The position numbers and the translations under genes are program-made. A stretch of DNA of 64,000 bases, taken from positions 620,001-684,000 of the forward strand of contig JASPKZ010007796.1 in NCBI GenBank assembly GCA_030220185.1. Reading direction: 5' to 3'. This document shows positions 46,574 through 57,600 of this stretch, piece after piece. The notes below the pieces were generated by a model, which was not told the DNA's origin, made no database searches, and saw only the letters and a program-made list of their open reading frames with translations. The stretch comes from Diploptera punctata (lineage: Eukaryota; Arthropoda; Insecta; Blattodea; Blaberidae). The first letter of the stretch is position 1. The number at the start of each line of letters is the position of its first letter.

Positions 46574-47361
46574 ATTTTTGAATTTAAATCTTAAATTAAA
46601 CCTTATTGTGATTTTTCCTACAAAAGTTCAATGAAAGTAAAATTCAATGAATAAATGTGTTGTGACATGTGTCATACCAGTTTTGCCAGTGCGGCTGGCT
46701 CAGTCGTATTTGGCATGATATGCATTGACTACCGATCTATTTCACGTTGTCTCCACTTGAGGCACCTGAGTACAGCACCCGACATTTTATGTTGGTAATA
46801 TTGTTTGATGTCGGTGCTGTGTTCAGGTCTAGCATGTCCTCATGTAACTTGCTCTTAGTCTGCTTCAGGCCGTTAACGGGAATGGTCCTTTTAAGGGGTC
46901 TAAACACCTCTCAGTGTGTGTCTGGCCATCTAGGGCGACGGTCCAATTTTGTTAGAGAACTGAATACCTTGCTTGTTGCTAACTAAGCCATCTACGGCAA
47001 CGGTAGTGCTTGTAGGCCGAGGCTTTGAATGCCTTGTGGTCCCTCGTTGAAGGAATCTGAATGTTCTGACCAAATACGTAAAGTTATTTAATGTTAATTC
47101 AATCAAGGTACTCGTAATAAAACTTACTTATAGTTACCAAAGTGTTCTACAAATTCTTTCTGGACATAAAATTCCCAGCCACCTACCAGAGAACTTTTCG
47201 ACCATTAAGTCTAAATTTAGTCATGTTGCAGGATTGTTAATTCGATCAACAGAACGAGTCATTTCTTATCTCATCTCATAGTTTATGTTTTCTTAAACAT
47301 GGGAACTACAGTTTTCAAGAGGAACATCCCTCCCATTTTCAACTGATTGGAGGGATGTCTA

Positions 47362-47886
47362 CTTCTTCCTTCCAAGTATTAGGCCAAGGCCTGTTACGAT
47401 CCTATAGAAAATTTTCCCTCCAGCGTTTCATAGGACGGCCCAGTGATCTTCGTCCTCTTGGTATATAATTATGAACAGCTTCGGGGATCCGATTTGAACT
47501 CATTCTTTCAAGATGGTGTTTCCAATTTAGTTGGTACTGTTTAATATATTCCAAAATTGGCGTAGTCTTCAATTCTTTTAAGATATCGGTGTTCCTTTTC
47601 CGATCCCATCTGGTGTAACCCGCTGTTCTGCGCATGAATCTCATTTCACAAGCCATTATTCTGCTTTCATGTTGTCTTTTTAGTGTCCATGCTTCACTAC
47701 CATAGGTCAACACTGGTCTAGCCAAAGTGTTATATAAACGTAATCTGGTGTTTTTTTTGTACAAGGGATGGTTTCATAACTTGATTAATAATTCCCAAAC
47801 TTTTATTATAACTAGTAATTTTTTCAGGGATATCCTTTTCATCCCAGATAGAGAGATAATATCCAAGATATTTAAATTGAATCCCC
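47362..47886 (-). mobile_element. Non-LTR family 4, 3' end
   Basis: The open frame 47402-47764 encodes RLRLYNTLARPVLTYGSEAW, RIMACEMRFMRRTAGY and SLGRPMKRWRENF, the RT C-terminal domain. It is inserted, with a SINE-E, inside the PLE hairpin 47260-48290. Confidence 0.8.
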
Positions 47887-48215
47887 TCAGGGGTCCTCAT
47901 CTAGGGGATATGTGGATGGCGACCACAAGGTGCCCAAGCTGAGCAAAACATTTCTTCCACTTACTTGTGTTTTGCACTCTTTTAACTTTACTATCTAACC
48001 TCTCTTGGTTAACTCTTATTTTTTCGACCCCGATGCTATTAGTGCAACCAAGGGCTAGGGAGTCTTTCCTTTTTTTCTTTTCTTCTCCAGGAAAGCCTGA
48101 CCAGAGGCTATAAGATGGCAGCCCTATCACTGGTCTTGCCTTCCTTTCGCCAGCAACCACTCGAAGGGACTATTATTATGCTTTCAAGTCTTATACGAGA
48201 ATTTCCCGGAAGGGA
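47887..48215 (-). repeat. SINE-E-like repeat
   Basis: The inverted copy of 20967-21345, again next to a family 4 LINE end. This suggests the two form one element or a shared tail. Confidence 0.6.
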
Positions 48216-48442
48216 GAGATGTTCCTCTTGAAAACTGCAGTTCCCATGTTAAAGAAAACAAAAACTATGAGGTAAGATAAGAAATTACTCATTCATTCAT
48301 TGAATTAAGAACCTCATAATGTTATTTCCCTTTTTTAACTATGAACAGTAAAATTGTTCAATTTTTGTAACTAAATAGAAACGTTAAAAACAGTCATTAT
48401 GAATCTTGAGCACTTCACTGTCCTAAACTGTATTTAAGTGTG

Positions 48443-48612
48443 TCATGTAGAACGCATTTGCGGTGGTAGTCTAGTCCAAATAAAATTGGTTTCAGAATTA
48501 TAATCTATATTTGTCGGTGGGAATGGTGTATTTCGAGCCTTGAAATAGTCAGATGGAGCATGCATTACAAACTCCATACAATCCAGCTTTCTTGGGATGT
48601 CTTCTTCTGGGC
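48443..48612 (-). CDS. GATAD1: GATAD1 exon 4 (stop codon)
   Basis: Starts after tacatag with two bases completing Gly, then PEEDIPRKLDCMEFVMHAPS, DYFKARNTPFPP and NFIWTRLPPQMRST before TGA at 48443-48445. It matches the vertebrate C-terminal block PEEDLPRKMEYLEFVCHAPS. Confidence 0.93.
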
Positions 48613-51600
48613 CTATGTACACAAAAATCACAACTTCAATACGATTCCAAACATTTCTCAATCACATTAATTAACAATTTAAGAGCAATGAAATAGGAAT
48701 CAGTAAGATTACTTCGATGTAGTGGAAGGAATTGCAAATAAGTATTAATTTAGAATACGAAGATCAATAAGGAGTCACAGGGACCTCAAAGAAAGGATCT
48801 GCAATTACCTAATCACAAATTTCAATATATAAAATGAAAATTTGGTGGACTAGTGGTTATGCTCCTTGCCTCTGGTCCCGAGGGTCGCGGGTTCAAACCC
48901 TGGCCGGGGTCGATGGATTTTTAGGATGGAAAAATCCAAGGATCAAGTCCTCCGGGAGGGACTTTAAGTCGTGGGTCCCGAGTCTAAAGATTTTCAGGCT
49001 CGTAAAAGATCCTTAAGCCTGAATGAAAAGGCCTCTAAGCAAAATTTACTGAATTTTCCCATCCTAGTACTACCTTGGTTTCCTAGATGTCAGTATGAGG
49101 CAGATGCTGACCACGTGCCACTCAAATGGCATCTATATGAAAATAAGTGTAACTAAATTAGTATGGTTCAAATTCTTCCCTGTAGGGGGAGAGCGCCTAA
49201 ATATCTGTTAAAGGAAACATGGGCTTACAAGATGACAAGAAGAAGATAATTTAACCTGACTGTCAGTCATAAATTATTTTTGTTGAGAATTAAATTGAAA
49301 TGTTTTATACCTCATCTGTCCACCGCTGTGGTCTCGAGGTAGCACGCTGCCTTGTCATGCAGCGGGCCTAGGTTCGATTCCCGGTCGGGACAGGCTCCTA
49401 GGTGAGGCTTTTTCGGGGTTTTTCCTCACCTGTAAGACAAATGTCAGGAAGCTTAGGGCCCAACGGTCCCCAAAAATCATCCAGCCATTATCATCATCCT
49501 TATCATTATCATCATCATCCTTCACCGATGTGGAAAACAATGGGAAGCTACCACATCTATAACTCCCTAGTAAAACTGCAAAGCATAGCATGAAAATGCT
49601 ATGATTGCAGTGAAAGACCTGCCTTCGGGCAGAATTACTATGGATGGATACCTCATCTCATATCTTATCTTCTAATTATACTGGTTTCAAAGCTTAGGCA
49701 GCTTCATCTTCAGTCATTTCTTGTCAACTGATGTTACGTCGATCAGGAGAACTGGTTCTTCCTCCCTCTGTTGGTGGACCAATGAACCTCTGGATCAAAT
49801 CAGAGGTTCATCGGTACGCCAACAGAGGGAGTAAGAAGCAGTTCTCCTGAATGGCATAACATCCATCAACAAAAAATTACTGAAGACGAAGGTGCCTAAG
49901 CTTCAAAACCGGTATAATTAGAAGAGAAGATATGAGATGAGGTATAAAAAATTTTAATTTAAATCTTAAATTAAACCTCATGGTGATTTTTTCCTATAAA
50001 AGTTCAATATATTTTAGTTATATTTGAAGAGAAAATTTTTTTTTCGGTAACTCAGTTGGTAGAGCACTTGGCCCAGAAAGCCAAGAGTCCCGGGTTTGAG
50101 TCTTGGTCTAGGCGAAAATTTTTCTCTTCTAATATAATTTATCCTTCAGTGAGAAGTGTTAAATTAATAATAAAAACGTCAATAGAAGACCTACTGGCTT
50201 TATAAAGTAGTGCTAAATTCCCAATAAATGTCTTCTTAACTAAGAAGCCGCTATTTGCAAAAATAGAAGCAAAGGTTTCAAGCATTTGGCACGAGGGAAT
50301 TACAATGTATATAGGAGAAAAATTTGCATCTAGATTGCAACTTGCCTCAGTTGGTAGAGCACTTGGCCCGGAAAGCCAAGGGTCCCGCGTTCGAGTCTCG
50401 GTCTAGGCGAAAATTTTTCTCTTCAAATATAATTTATCCTTCAGTGAGAAGTTTTAATTAATAATAAAAACATCAATATTTTAGTTAACCTGGGCTAGCA
50501 AAGTTCCAAATCATTGAGTGAACAATTGAGTTTGTTGATTAATAACTGCTAACAACTGTTGTAAACTAAAAAAGCAGAGTGTTATTATAAACCACTTGTT
50601 TCTCTAACAGCTATTGTTATAAGTCTGACTGTAGGGCTAACAAAACTGGTAAACACAACAAAAAATAGGTTATGAAACTGGTTTAATTAGAGGACTGAAT
50701 ATGAGGCGAGGTATAAGGAAATTTGATTTAAATCTTAAATTAAAGTTCATAGTGATTTTTTCTATAAAAGTTCAGTATATATAAATATTTAACTTTCACA
50801 GGGAAAGAACACTATGAGGTTTAATTTAAGAATTAAATTAATGTTTTTATTACCTCACCTCATATCCTTTTTCTTCTATACTGCAGTTTCGGAGCTTATC
50901 TCCATCGTCAGTAGCCTCTGGTCGACCGGTGTTATGTCGTTTCTTGGCGGTTTCCTTCTTACTTCTGTCGGTGGACCAATGAACCTCTGGATTAGGTCAA
51001 AATTTGCGGGAGTTTCAAAATTCATGAGTTTTTCTTTTTTGTTTGTTTTTTTTTTTTTTTTTTTTGGGATGTGGATTTTTTCCCAGACTGTGAGTTCCCA
51101 AAAAAAAAACAAACAAAAAAAAACTCATGAATTTTGAAACTCCCGCAAATTTTGACCTAATCCAGAGGTTCATTGGTCCACCGACAGAAGTAAGAAGGAA
51201 ACCGCCAAGAAACGACATAACACCGGTCGACCAGAGGCTACTGACGATGGAGATAAGCTCCGAAACTGCAGTATAGAAGAAAAAGGATATGAGGTGAGGT
51301 AATAAAAACATTAATTTAATTATATATAAATATATTTATTTATTTAAGCTAGATATTTTGTTATATATTAAAAGATTCCGGACTATGTGGCCATGGTCTA
51401 TAACTGGTGTTTTTTCCAGACGTTTCTCCCTCAACTGCAGAGGGCATCTTCAGTGGTGAGTGCTTCTCGGTGGTACTCCCTTATCGTAGACTCGACTGTG
51501 AATGAGCGGCAGAATGTTGGACGCTGTAATTTATACTCGTGCTGACCCCTGGATAGGTGGGCAGAGTCATAAATGCTTGGCTCGATGTCATCAAACTGGC

Positions 51601-54600
51601 TTCTGATTTGTTCAGAAGATCATACATAGGAACCACAAAAAGAAGCATAGCCACCCATTTAACTGAACATAAAAGAAACTGCAAGCTAGGACAAATAGAA
51701 AAATTGGCCTTAGCAGAACATGTTAATATGGAAAATGGACATCAGATTATGTACGATGAAACACAGGTTTTAGCCACAACACCATATTATTTCCCTAGAT
51801 TATACAGAGAGGTCATAGAAATCTATAAACACAAGCACAATTTCAATAGAAATAATGAAGGAATAAAATTGGCCAAAGCCTGGTATCACACATTAGACAA
51901 TAGACAGTTAAAACTAATCAATAACAAGGAGACAGTTCTTAACCAATCAGAAGCCAGTTTGATGACGTCGAGCCAATCAGCTATGACTCTGCCCACCTAT
52001 CCACGGATCAGTACGAGTATAAATAACAGCATCCAACAGTCTGCTGCTGATTCACAGCCGAGTCTACGACAAGGGAACACCATCTAGAAGCACTTGCCAC
52101 TGAAGATGCCCTCCGCAGTTGAGGGAGAAACGTCTGGAAGAAACAACAGTTATAGACCACGGCCACATTTTAACATTATGATTACCAGCCATGAAAGCCT
52201 GCATTCCACAATTAGGTATTTTGTTTCCTAAATTTTAATGTGGGGGGGAATTTGATGCATTCATATGTGATGGCCTCATTATGCAAATTAATCATTCATG
52301 TAAGCCCATGTTTCCCTTAACAGAGATTTAGGCGCTCTCCCCCTACAGGGAAGAATTTGAACCATACTAATTTAGTTACACTTGTTTTCGTATAAATGTC
52401 ATTTGAGTGTTACGTGGTCAGCGTTCTGCCTCATACTGACATCTAGGAAACCAAGCTAGTACTAGGACGGGAAAATTCGGTAAATTTTTCTTAGAGGCCT
52501 TTTCATTCAGGCTTAAGGATCTTTTACGAGCCTGAAAATCTTCAGACTCGGGACCCACGACTTAAAGTCCCTCCCGGAGGACTTACTCCTTGGATTTTTC
52601 CATCCTAAAAAATCCATTGACCCCGGGACCCTCGGAACCAGAGGCAAGGAGCATAACCACTAGTCCACTGTGGCCGATATGCAAATTAATAAAATATTAA
52701 AAAATCTTCCACACACTGATACTAACTGGGTATATAATGGGTGAGATTAATAGATCATAAACTCGTATGCTGTGCTTACCTATAATGTAGGTTGCTGGAT
52801 CAAAACCAACTTCAGGTGGAGGACTAGCTTGTGTTGGCAATAACCATGAGACCACACAGCTTTTTTCACAATACTGGTCAGTAAGCAATCCTCGGATCTG
52901 TGCATAATATGTTCCACCATCAACATCTTGCATGGATACTATGTCACCAATTTGAAAATAACTCCCCTGAAAACAATATACACATATTAAATTAATATTA
53001 AGAATTGTTTATTTTTTATTATTTCACTCACCTCATACTTCATGAAGTATGAGGTGAGTGAAATAATAAAAAATAAACAATATTAAAGAACCTCATAGTG
53101 TTATTTCCTATCTACATAACTTAATAATATTAAGAAGCTAAAGCTGCTACTACGATTCCATAGTAATTCTGCCCGAAGGCAGGTCCTTCACTGCAATCAT
53201 AGCATTTTCATGCTATGCTTGCAGCTTTACTAGGGAATTGTGTAGGTGAGGTAGCTTCCCGTTGCTTTCCACACCGGTGAAGGATGATGATGATAATGAT
53301 AAGGATGATGGCCATAAGATTTCGGGGACCGTTTGGGCTTTAAAGTTTTCTTGACATTTGTCTGACAGGTGAGGAAAAACCCCGATAAAAACCTCACCCA
53401 GAAAAACTGCCCCGACCGGGGATCGAACCCGGGCCCGCTGCGTGACAAGGCAGCATGCTACCTCGAGACCACAGCGGTGGACTATGATTGAAATAAGTAT
53501 ATTAAAGTACACAACTAAATTATTGTAATCAAATGGTAAAAGAGAAAAATGTATGCCTGAACCAGGAATCGAACCCTGAACCTTCAGCTTTCCATGCTGA
53601 TGCTCTTAACCATTGAGCTAATCCAGGCTTCCCTCCCATCCAAGCACAAATCCTTCCTTTACCTTACTGTCTTGGTCCCACATTCAAATGCTATGAATCA
53701 TCATTCACAAATACACAATGAATGGCTTCTACCTGAAGAAGACATGAAGGGACTCCACATAGCTATAGCATTATTTATTAAATTAATATTAAGAAGCTAA
53801 AGCTGTTACTATGATTAGCTCAATGGTTAAGAGCATCAGCACGGAAAGCTGAAGGTTCGGGGTTCGATTCCTGGTTCAGGCATAAATTTTTCTATATTTA
53901 ATTAATGTTGGGAAGTAAACATTATGAGGTATAATCATTAAAATTCATCGGAGAACATATTGTTTAAACAACTCACCTCATAGGATTCATGCTTCCATGA
54001 TATCGCGATTTCAAACATAATCATGTTCATCGTCAGCCATAACTCCGACTGATGAAATTCTTCGGCCGTCAACTATTCTATTGTCGCCATCTTCAGTGCT
54101 GCCATCTATGGTTGAATTTATGAACTTCGAAATCAATGTAATTTCGTTAGGGATATCAAAATTCATTGATCTATTTTTGTTTTTCTGAATGTATATTTTT
54201 CCCCAAACTGTCAATTCCAAAGGTTTCTCTACTTGTTTTAAAAGTTTAGCTTCTCTTCCAATTTTATGATGTTCTAATAAACTATGTGCAGCAATTGCAG
54301 ATTTTTCAATTTCACAATTTTTAATATTTCTGAAATGTTCTTTGGTCCAAATTTCCAAAGAACATTTCAGAAATATTAAAAATTGTGAAATTGAAAAATC
54401 TGCAATTGCTGCACATAGTTTATTAGAACATCATAAAATTGGAAGAGAAGCTAAACTTTTAAAACAAGTAGAGAAACCTTTGGAATTGACAGTTTGGGGA
54501 AAAATATACATTCAGAAAAACAAAAATAGATCAATGAATTTTGATATCCCTAACGAAATTACATTGATTTCGAAGTTCATAAATTCAACCATAGATGGCA

Positions 54601-57600
54601 GCACTGAAGATGGCGACAATAGAATAGTTGACGGCCGAAGAATTTCATCAGTCGGAGTTATGGCTGACGATGAACATGATTATGTTTGAAATCGCGATAT
54701 CATGGAAGCATGAATCCTATGAGGTGAGTTGTTTAAACAATATGTTCTCCGATGAATTTTAATAAATTTTTCTCTTTACCATTTGATTACAATAATTTAG
54801 TTGTGTACTTTAATATACTTATTTCAATCATAGTAACAGCTTTAGCTTCTTAATATTAATATAATAAATAATGATATAGCTATGTGGAGTCCCTTCATGT
54901 CTTCTTCAGGCAGAAGCCATTCATTGTGTATTTGTGAATGATGATTCATTGCATTTGAATGTGGGACCAAGACAGTAAGGTAAAGGAAGGATTTATGCTT
55001 GGATGGGAGGGAAACCTGGATTAGCTCAATGGTTAAGAGCATCAGCACAGAAAGCTGAAGGTTCGGGGTTCGATTCCTGGTTCAGGCATACATTTTTCTC
55101 TTTGATGTTTTTATTATTAATTTAACATTTCTCAATGAAAGATAAATTAAATTTGAAGAGAAAAATTTTCGCCTAGACCGGGACTCGAACCCGGGACCCT
55201 TGGCTTTCCGGGCCAAGTGCTCTACCAACTGAGCTACCGAGGCGAGTTACGATCTAGACGCAAATTTTTCTCTTATATACGTTGTAATTCCCTATCGCCA
55301 AATGCTTTTGAAACCATTGTTTCTATCTTTGCAAATGGCGGCTTCTTAGTTAAGATGGTTTCAAAAGCATTTGGCGATAGGGAATTACAACGTATATAAG
55401 AGAAAAATTTGCGTCTAGATCGTAACTCGCCTCGGTAGCTCAGTTGGTAGAGCACTTGGCCCGGAAAGCCAAGGGTCCCGGGTTCGAGTCCCGGTCTAGG
55501 CGAAAATTTTTCTCTTCAAATTTAATTTTTCTCTTTACCATTTGATTACAATAATTTAGTAATATACACATAATTCAATTAAAATCATGTTAAAAATGAT
55601 AAATGAAACTTGTTAATTCTTCAAGAATGCCTCTTAAGGATGAAACTGGCAGTGGAGAGATGCTGCCCACTCTGTGATAACTAGAGACCGGATGTTAGGG
55701 AAAATGCCTATAGTTATTCATTACAGATATTGTAAAAGTGATGTTGATAGGAAATAACACGATGAGGTTTTTTAATATTGTTTATTTTTTCTTTCACTCA
55801 CCTCATACTTCATAACTTCTCTCAGACCCGAGTTTTGTCACATAATTTGCGACATTCTCAATGCTGTGTCACGTTCACAACTGACTTCCAACAGCCTTCT
55901 ATCCTGTAGACTGACCTCTGCGCCATCTGATGGCTGACCGACAAACTTCCAAATCAATCCCCTCTCCTTATAACCGGGTATTTCAAAAATTCATAGTTGT
56001 GTTTTCATTCTTGCATATGTAAATGTTTTCCCAAATTGTGAGTTCCTTCGGTTTTTCCAATTGTTTAAGTAATTTTGTTTTGGTTTCTATTCTATGTTTT
56101 TTTGACCAGGCATGTGCAGCTATTGCAGATTTTTCGGTTTCTCCATTTTTAACATTTCTGAGGTGTTCCTTTAATCTTATATTTAGATTCCTTTTTGTTT
56201 TTTCCTATGTATATCTTTTCACAATCTTTACAATTAATTTGATAAAATTAAAAAATCGGGAATTTACCAAATTTCCTCCAGTATATTTATTCTCGTTGGA
56301 ATGTTTTCTCTATGTACTATAATAACGAGAATAAATATACTGGAAGAAATCGCAATCCTAAGAAAAATCAACAACAACCTGATTCTCAATGAATACACAC
56401 CCAGTTCACACAATCCTCTGTACAAAATTCTCACAACCAAGTCAGTGTTTCAACAAGGGTCAACAAGTACAGACCTAATGAATTCTGCTGATGATGGGAC
56501 TAGTCCCGAAAGGCCTACAGAGTTTTAAAACAACTTAAGTTGAGGAGACGGACCTATAAGGTAACTATTTTATAGTTTTTAACAGTACATTATATTACAA
56601 TGATCTTTATGGAAAAACAGATATAATACGAATAATTAATTAAGGTAGAATATGTTTATCACTCACCTCATATTGTACGAATAATTAAGTCTCATAGACT
56701 GCGATGGGAAAATGAAATGTTTCTAATTACTTAAATAATAATGATTATTACAATTTTGTTTCTCACCTTGTAAAAAACATAGTCACTTGTAACTGGAGTT
56801 GCAACTGCTGCAGGAGCTTTAGTACACTGAAACAAAGATGATGTTAATAAATTAATGAGTCATTTCAACATCTTACCTCATATTTCATGTTTTATCAAAC
56901 ACGGTAACTACAGTTTTCAAATGATCTTGTCATTCATTTTCAACCGCCATTATGACTACCAGATATCCTTCAAAAGAACACAAGATGGCAGTTCAGAAAA
57001 TAATTCCTTCAAAAGAACACCAGATGGCAGTTTGGATAATTACTGGCAAAAGAAAAAATTGACAGTCGTGAAAACAGCTGAGGATGGTGACGATGGTTGC
57101 TGATACTGCAGTGCTGTGTTTAAAAAAATATAGAAGTATGAGGTAAGAAGAAATCACGATTCAATTAATTCTTATGAATTAAACCTCATAATGTTAAAAA
57201 TTTCCAAATTTATTATATAAAAATGCATTATTTTCATTAAAACTTAAAAGTTTTGTTCTTATGAAATTCTATAATATACAGTGGTCACCAAATAAAAAAT
57301 AAATAAGAAAATATCTCACAGTTTTCTTAAAAATAATCCTCCTGCCCTTCCCTTTTGGTGCTACTGGCTTTGGTAATGCATATGGATTTAATCTTGTCTT
57401 GTAATTTCTTGTATTTCTAGTACTCTTTCGTGTTGCAATCTTCGGACCTCCAGTCTCACTGACAGACGTCTTTGCAGGCTCTTCTGTTTTTGCATTATTA
57501 TTTTTCTCAATAGTGGCTAAACACTCATTACAAAGTCTGCCTTCAGGTGTATTCTTCCACATAGAACATTCTGTTTTCTGACACTTTATACATTCTGGTT

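Larger units (their letters stand above)
47260..48290. repeat. PLE foldback split by LINE and SINE insertions
   Basis: Arms 47260-47335 and 48215-48290 are complementary (catgggaactacagttttca against tgaaaactgcagttcccatg). The interior 47340-48214 is a family 4 LINE end plus a SINE-E. Confidence 0.78.
49290..49962. repeat. PLE foldback interrupted by SINE-B
   Basis: The left arm is split (49290-49317, then 49661 onward) by a SINE-B at 49318-49647. The right arm ends near 49962 (ttttatacctcatct against agatgaggtataaaa). The centre has lost the A-rich loop seen in other copies. Confidence 0.82.
50831..51321. repeat. Near-perfect 491-bp PLE palindrome
   Basis: Arms 50831-51029 and 51124-51321 are almost exact complements. 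The loop is T- and A-rich. Mirror-image reading frames on the two strands encode the same PLE C-terminus (NFETPANFDLIQRFIGPPTE). TATATATAAATAT occurs on both sides (about 50776 and 51323), a possible duplication. Confidence 0.9.
51370..52175. repeat. Foldback of PLE 3' ends, arms about 51370-51610 and 51945-52175
   Basis: The left arm is the complement of the right arm (ccagacgtttctccctcaac against gttgagggagaaacgtctgg), with the GIY-YIG segment as the loop. Confidence 0.82.
53940..54760. repeat. About 820-bp PLE palindrome encoding the same protein on both strands
   Basis: Frames 54011-54358 (minus) and 54342-54689 (plus) encode the same roughly 110-residue PLE GIY-YIG C-terminal segment (KEHFRNIKNCEIEKSAIAAH, KLLKQVEKPLELTVWGKIYI). 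Centre near 54350. Only the first few residues differ. Confidence 0.92.
53043..55812. repeat. Nested inverted-repeat complex in GATAD1 intron 2
   Basis: Outer arms 53043-53111 and 55745-55812, middle arms about 53485-53823 and 54770-55103 (with tRNA-like sequences), inner palindrome 53940-54760. A separate 421-bp foldback is inserted at 55104-55524. All are inverted copies around a centre near 54350. Confidence 0.82.

Noticed and set aside
54011..54689. Two separate host genes on opposite strands
   Set aside because: The two frames are mirror images of one PLE fragment in a palindrome.
56860..57150. Hammerhead-like core in the GATAD1 intron 1 hairpin
   Set aside because: CTGAGGA occurs, but GAAA is not at the right distance and no stem II forms.
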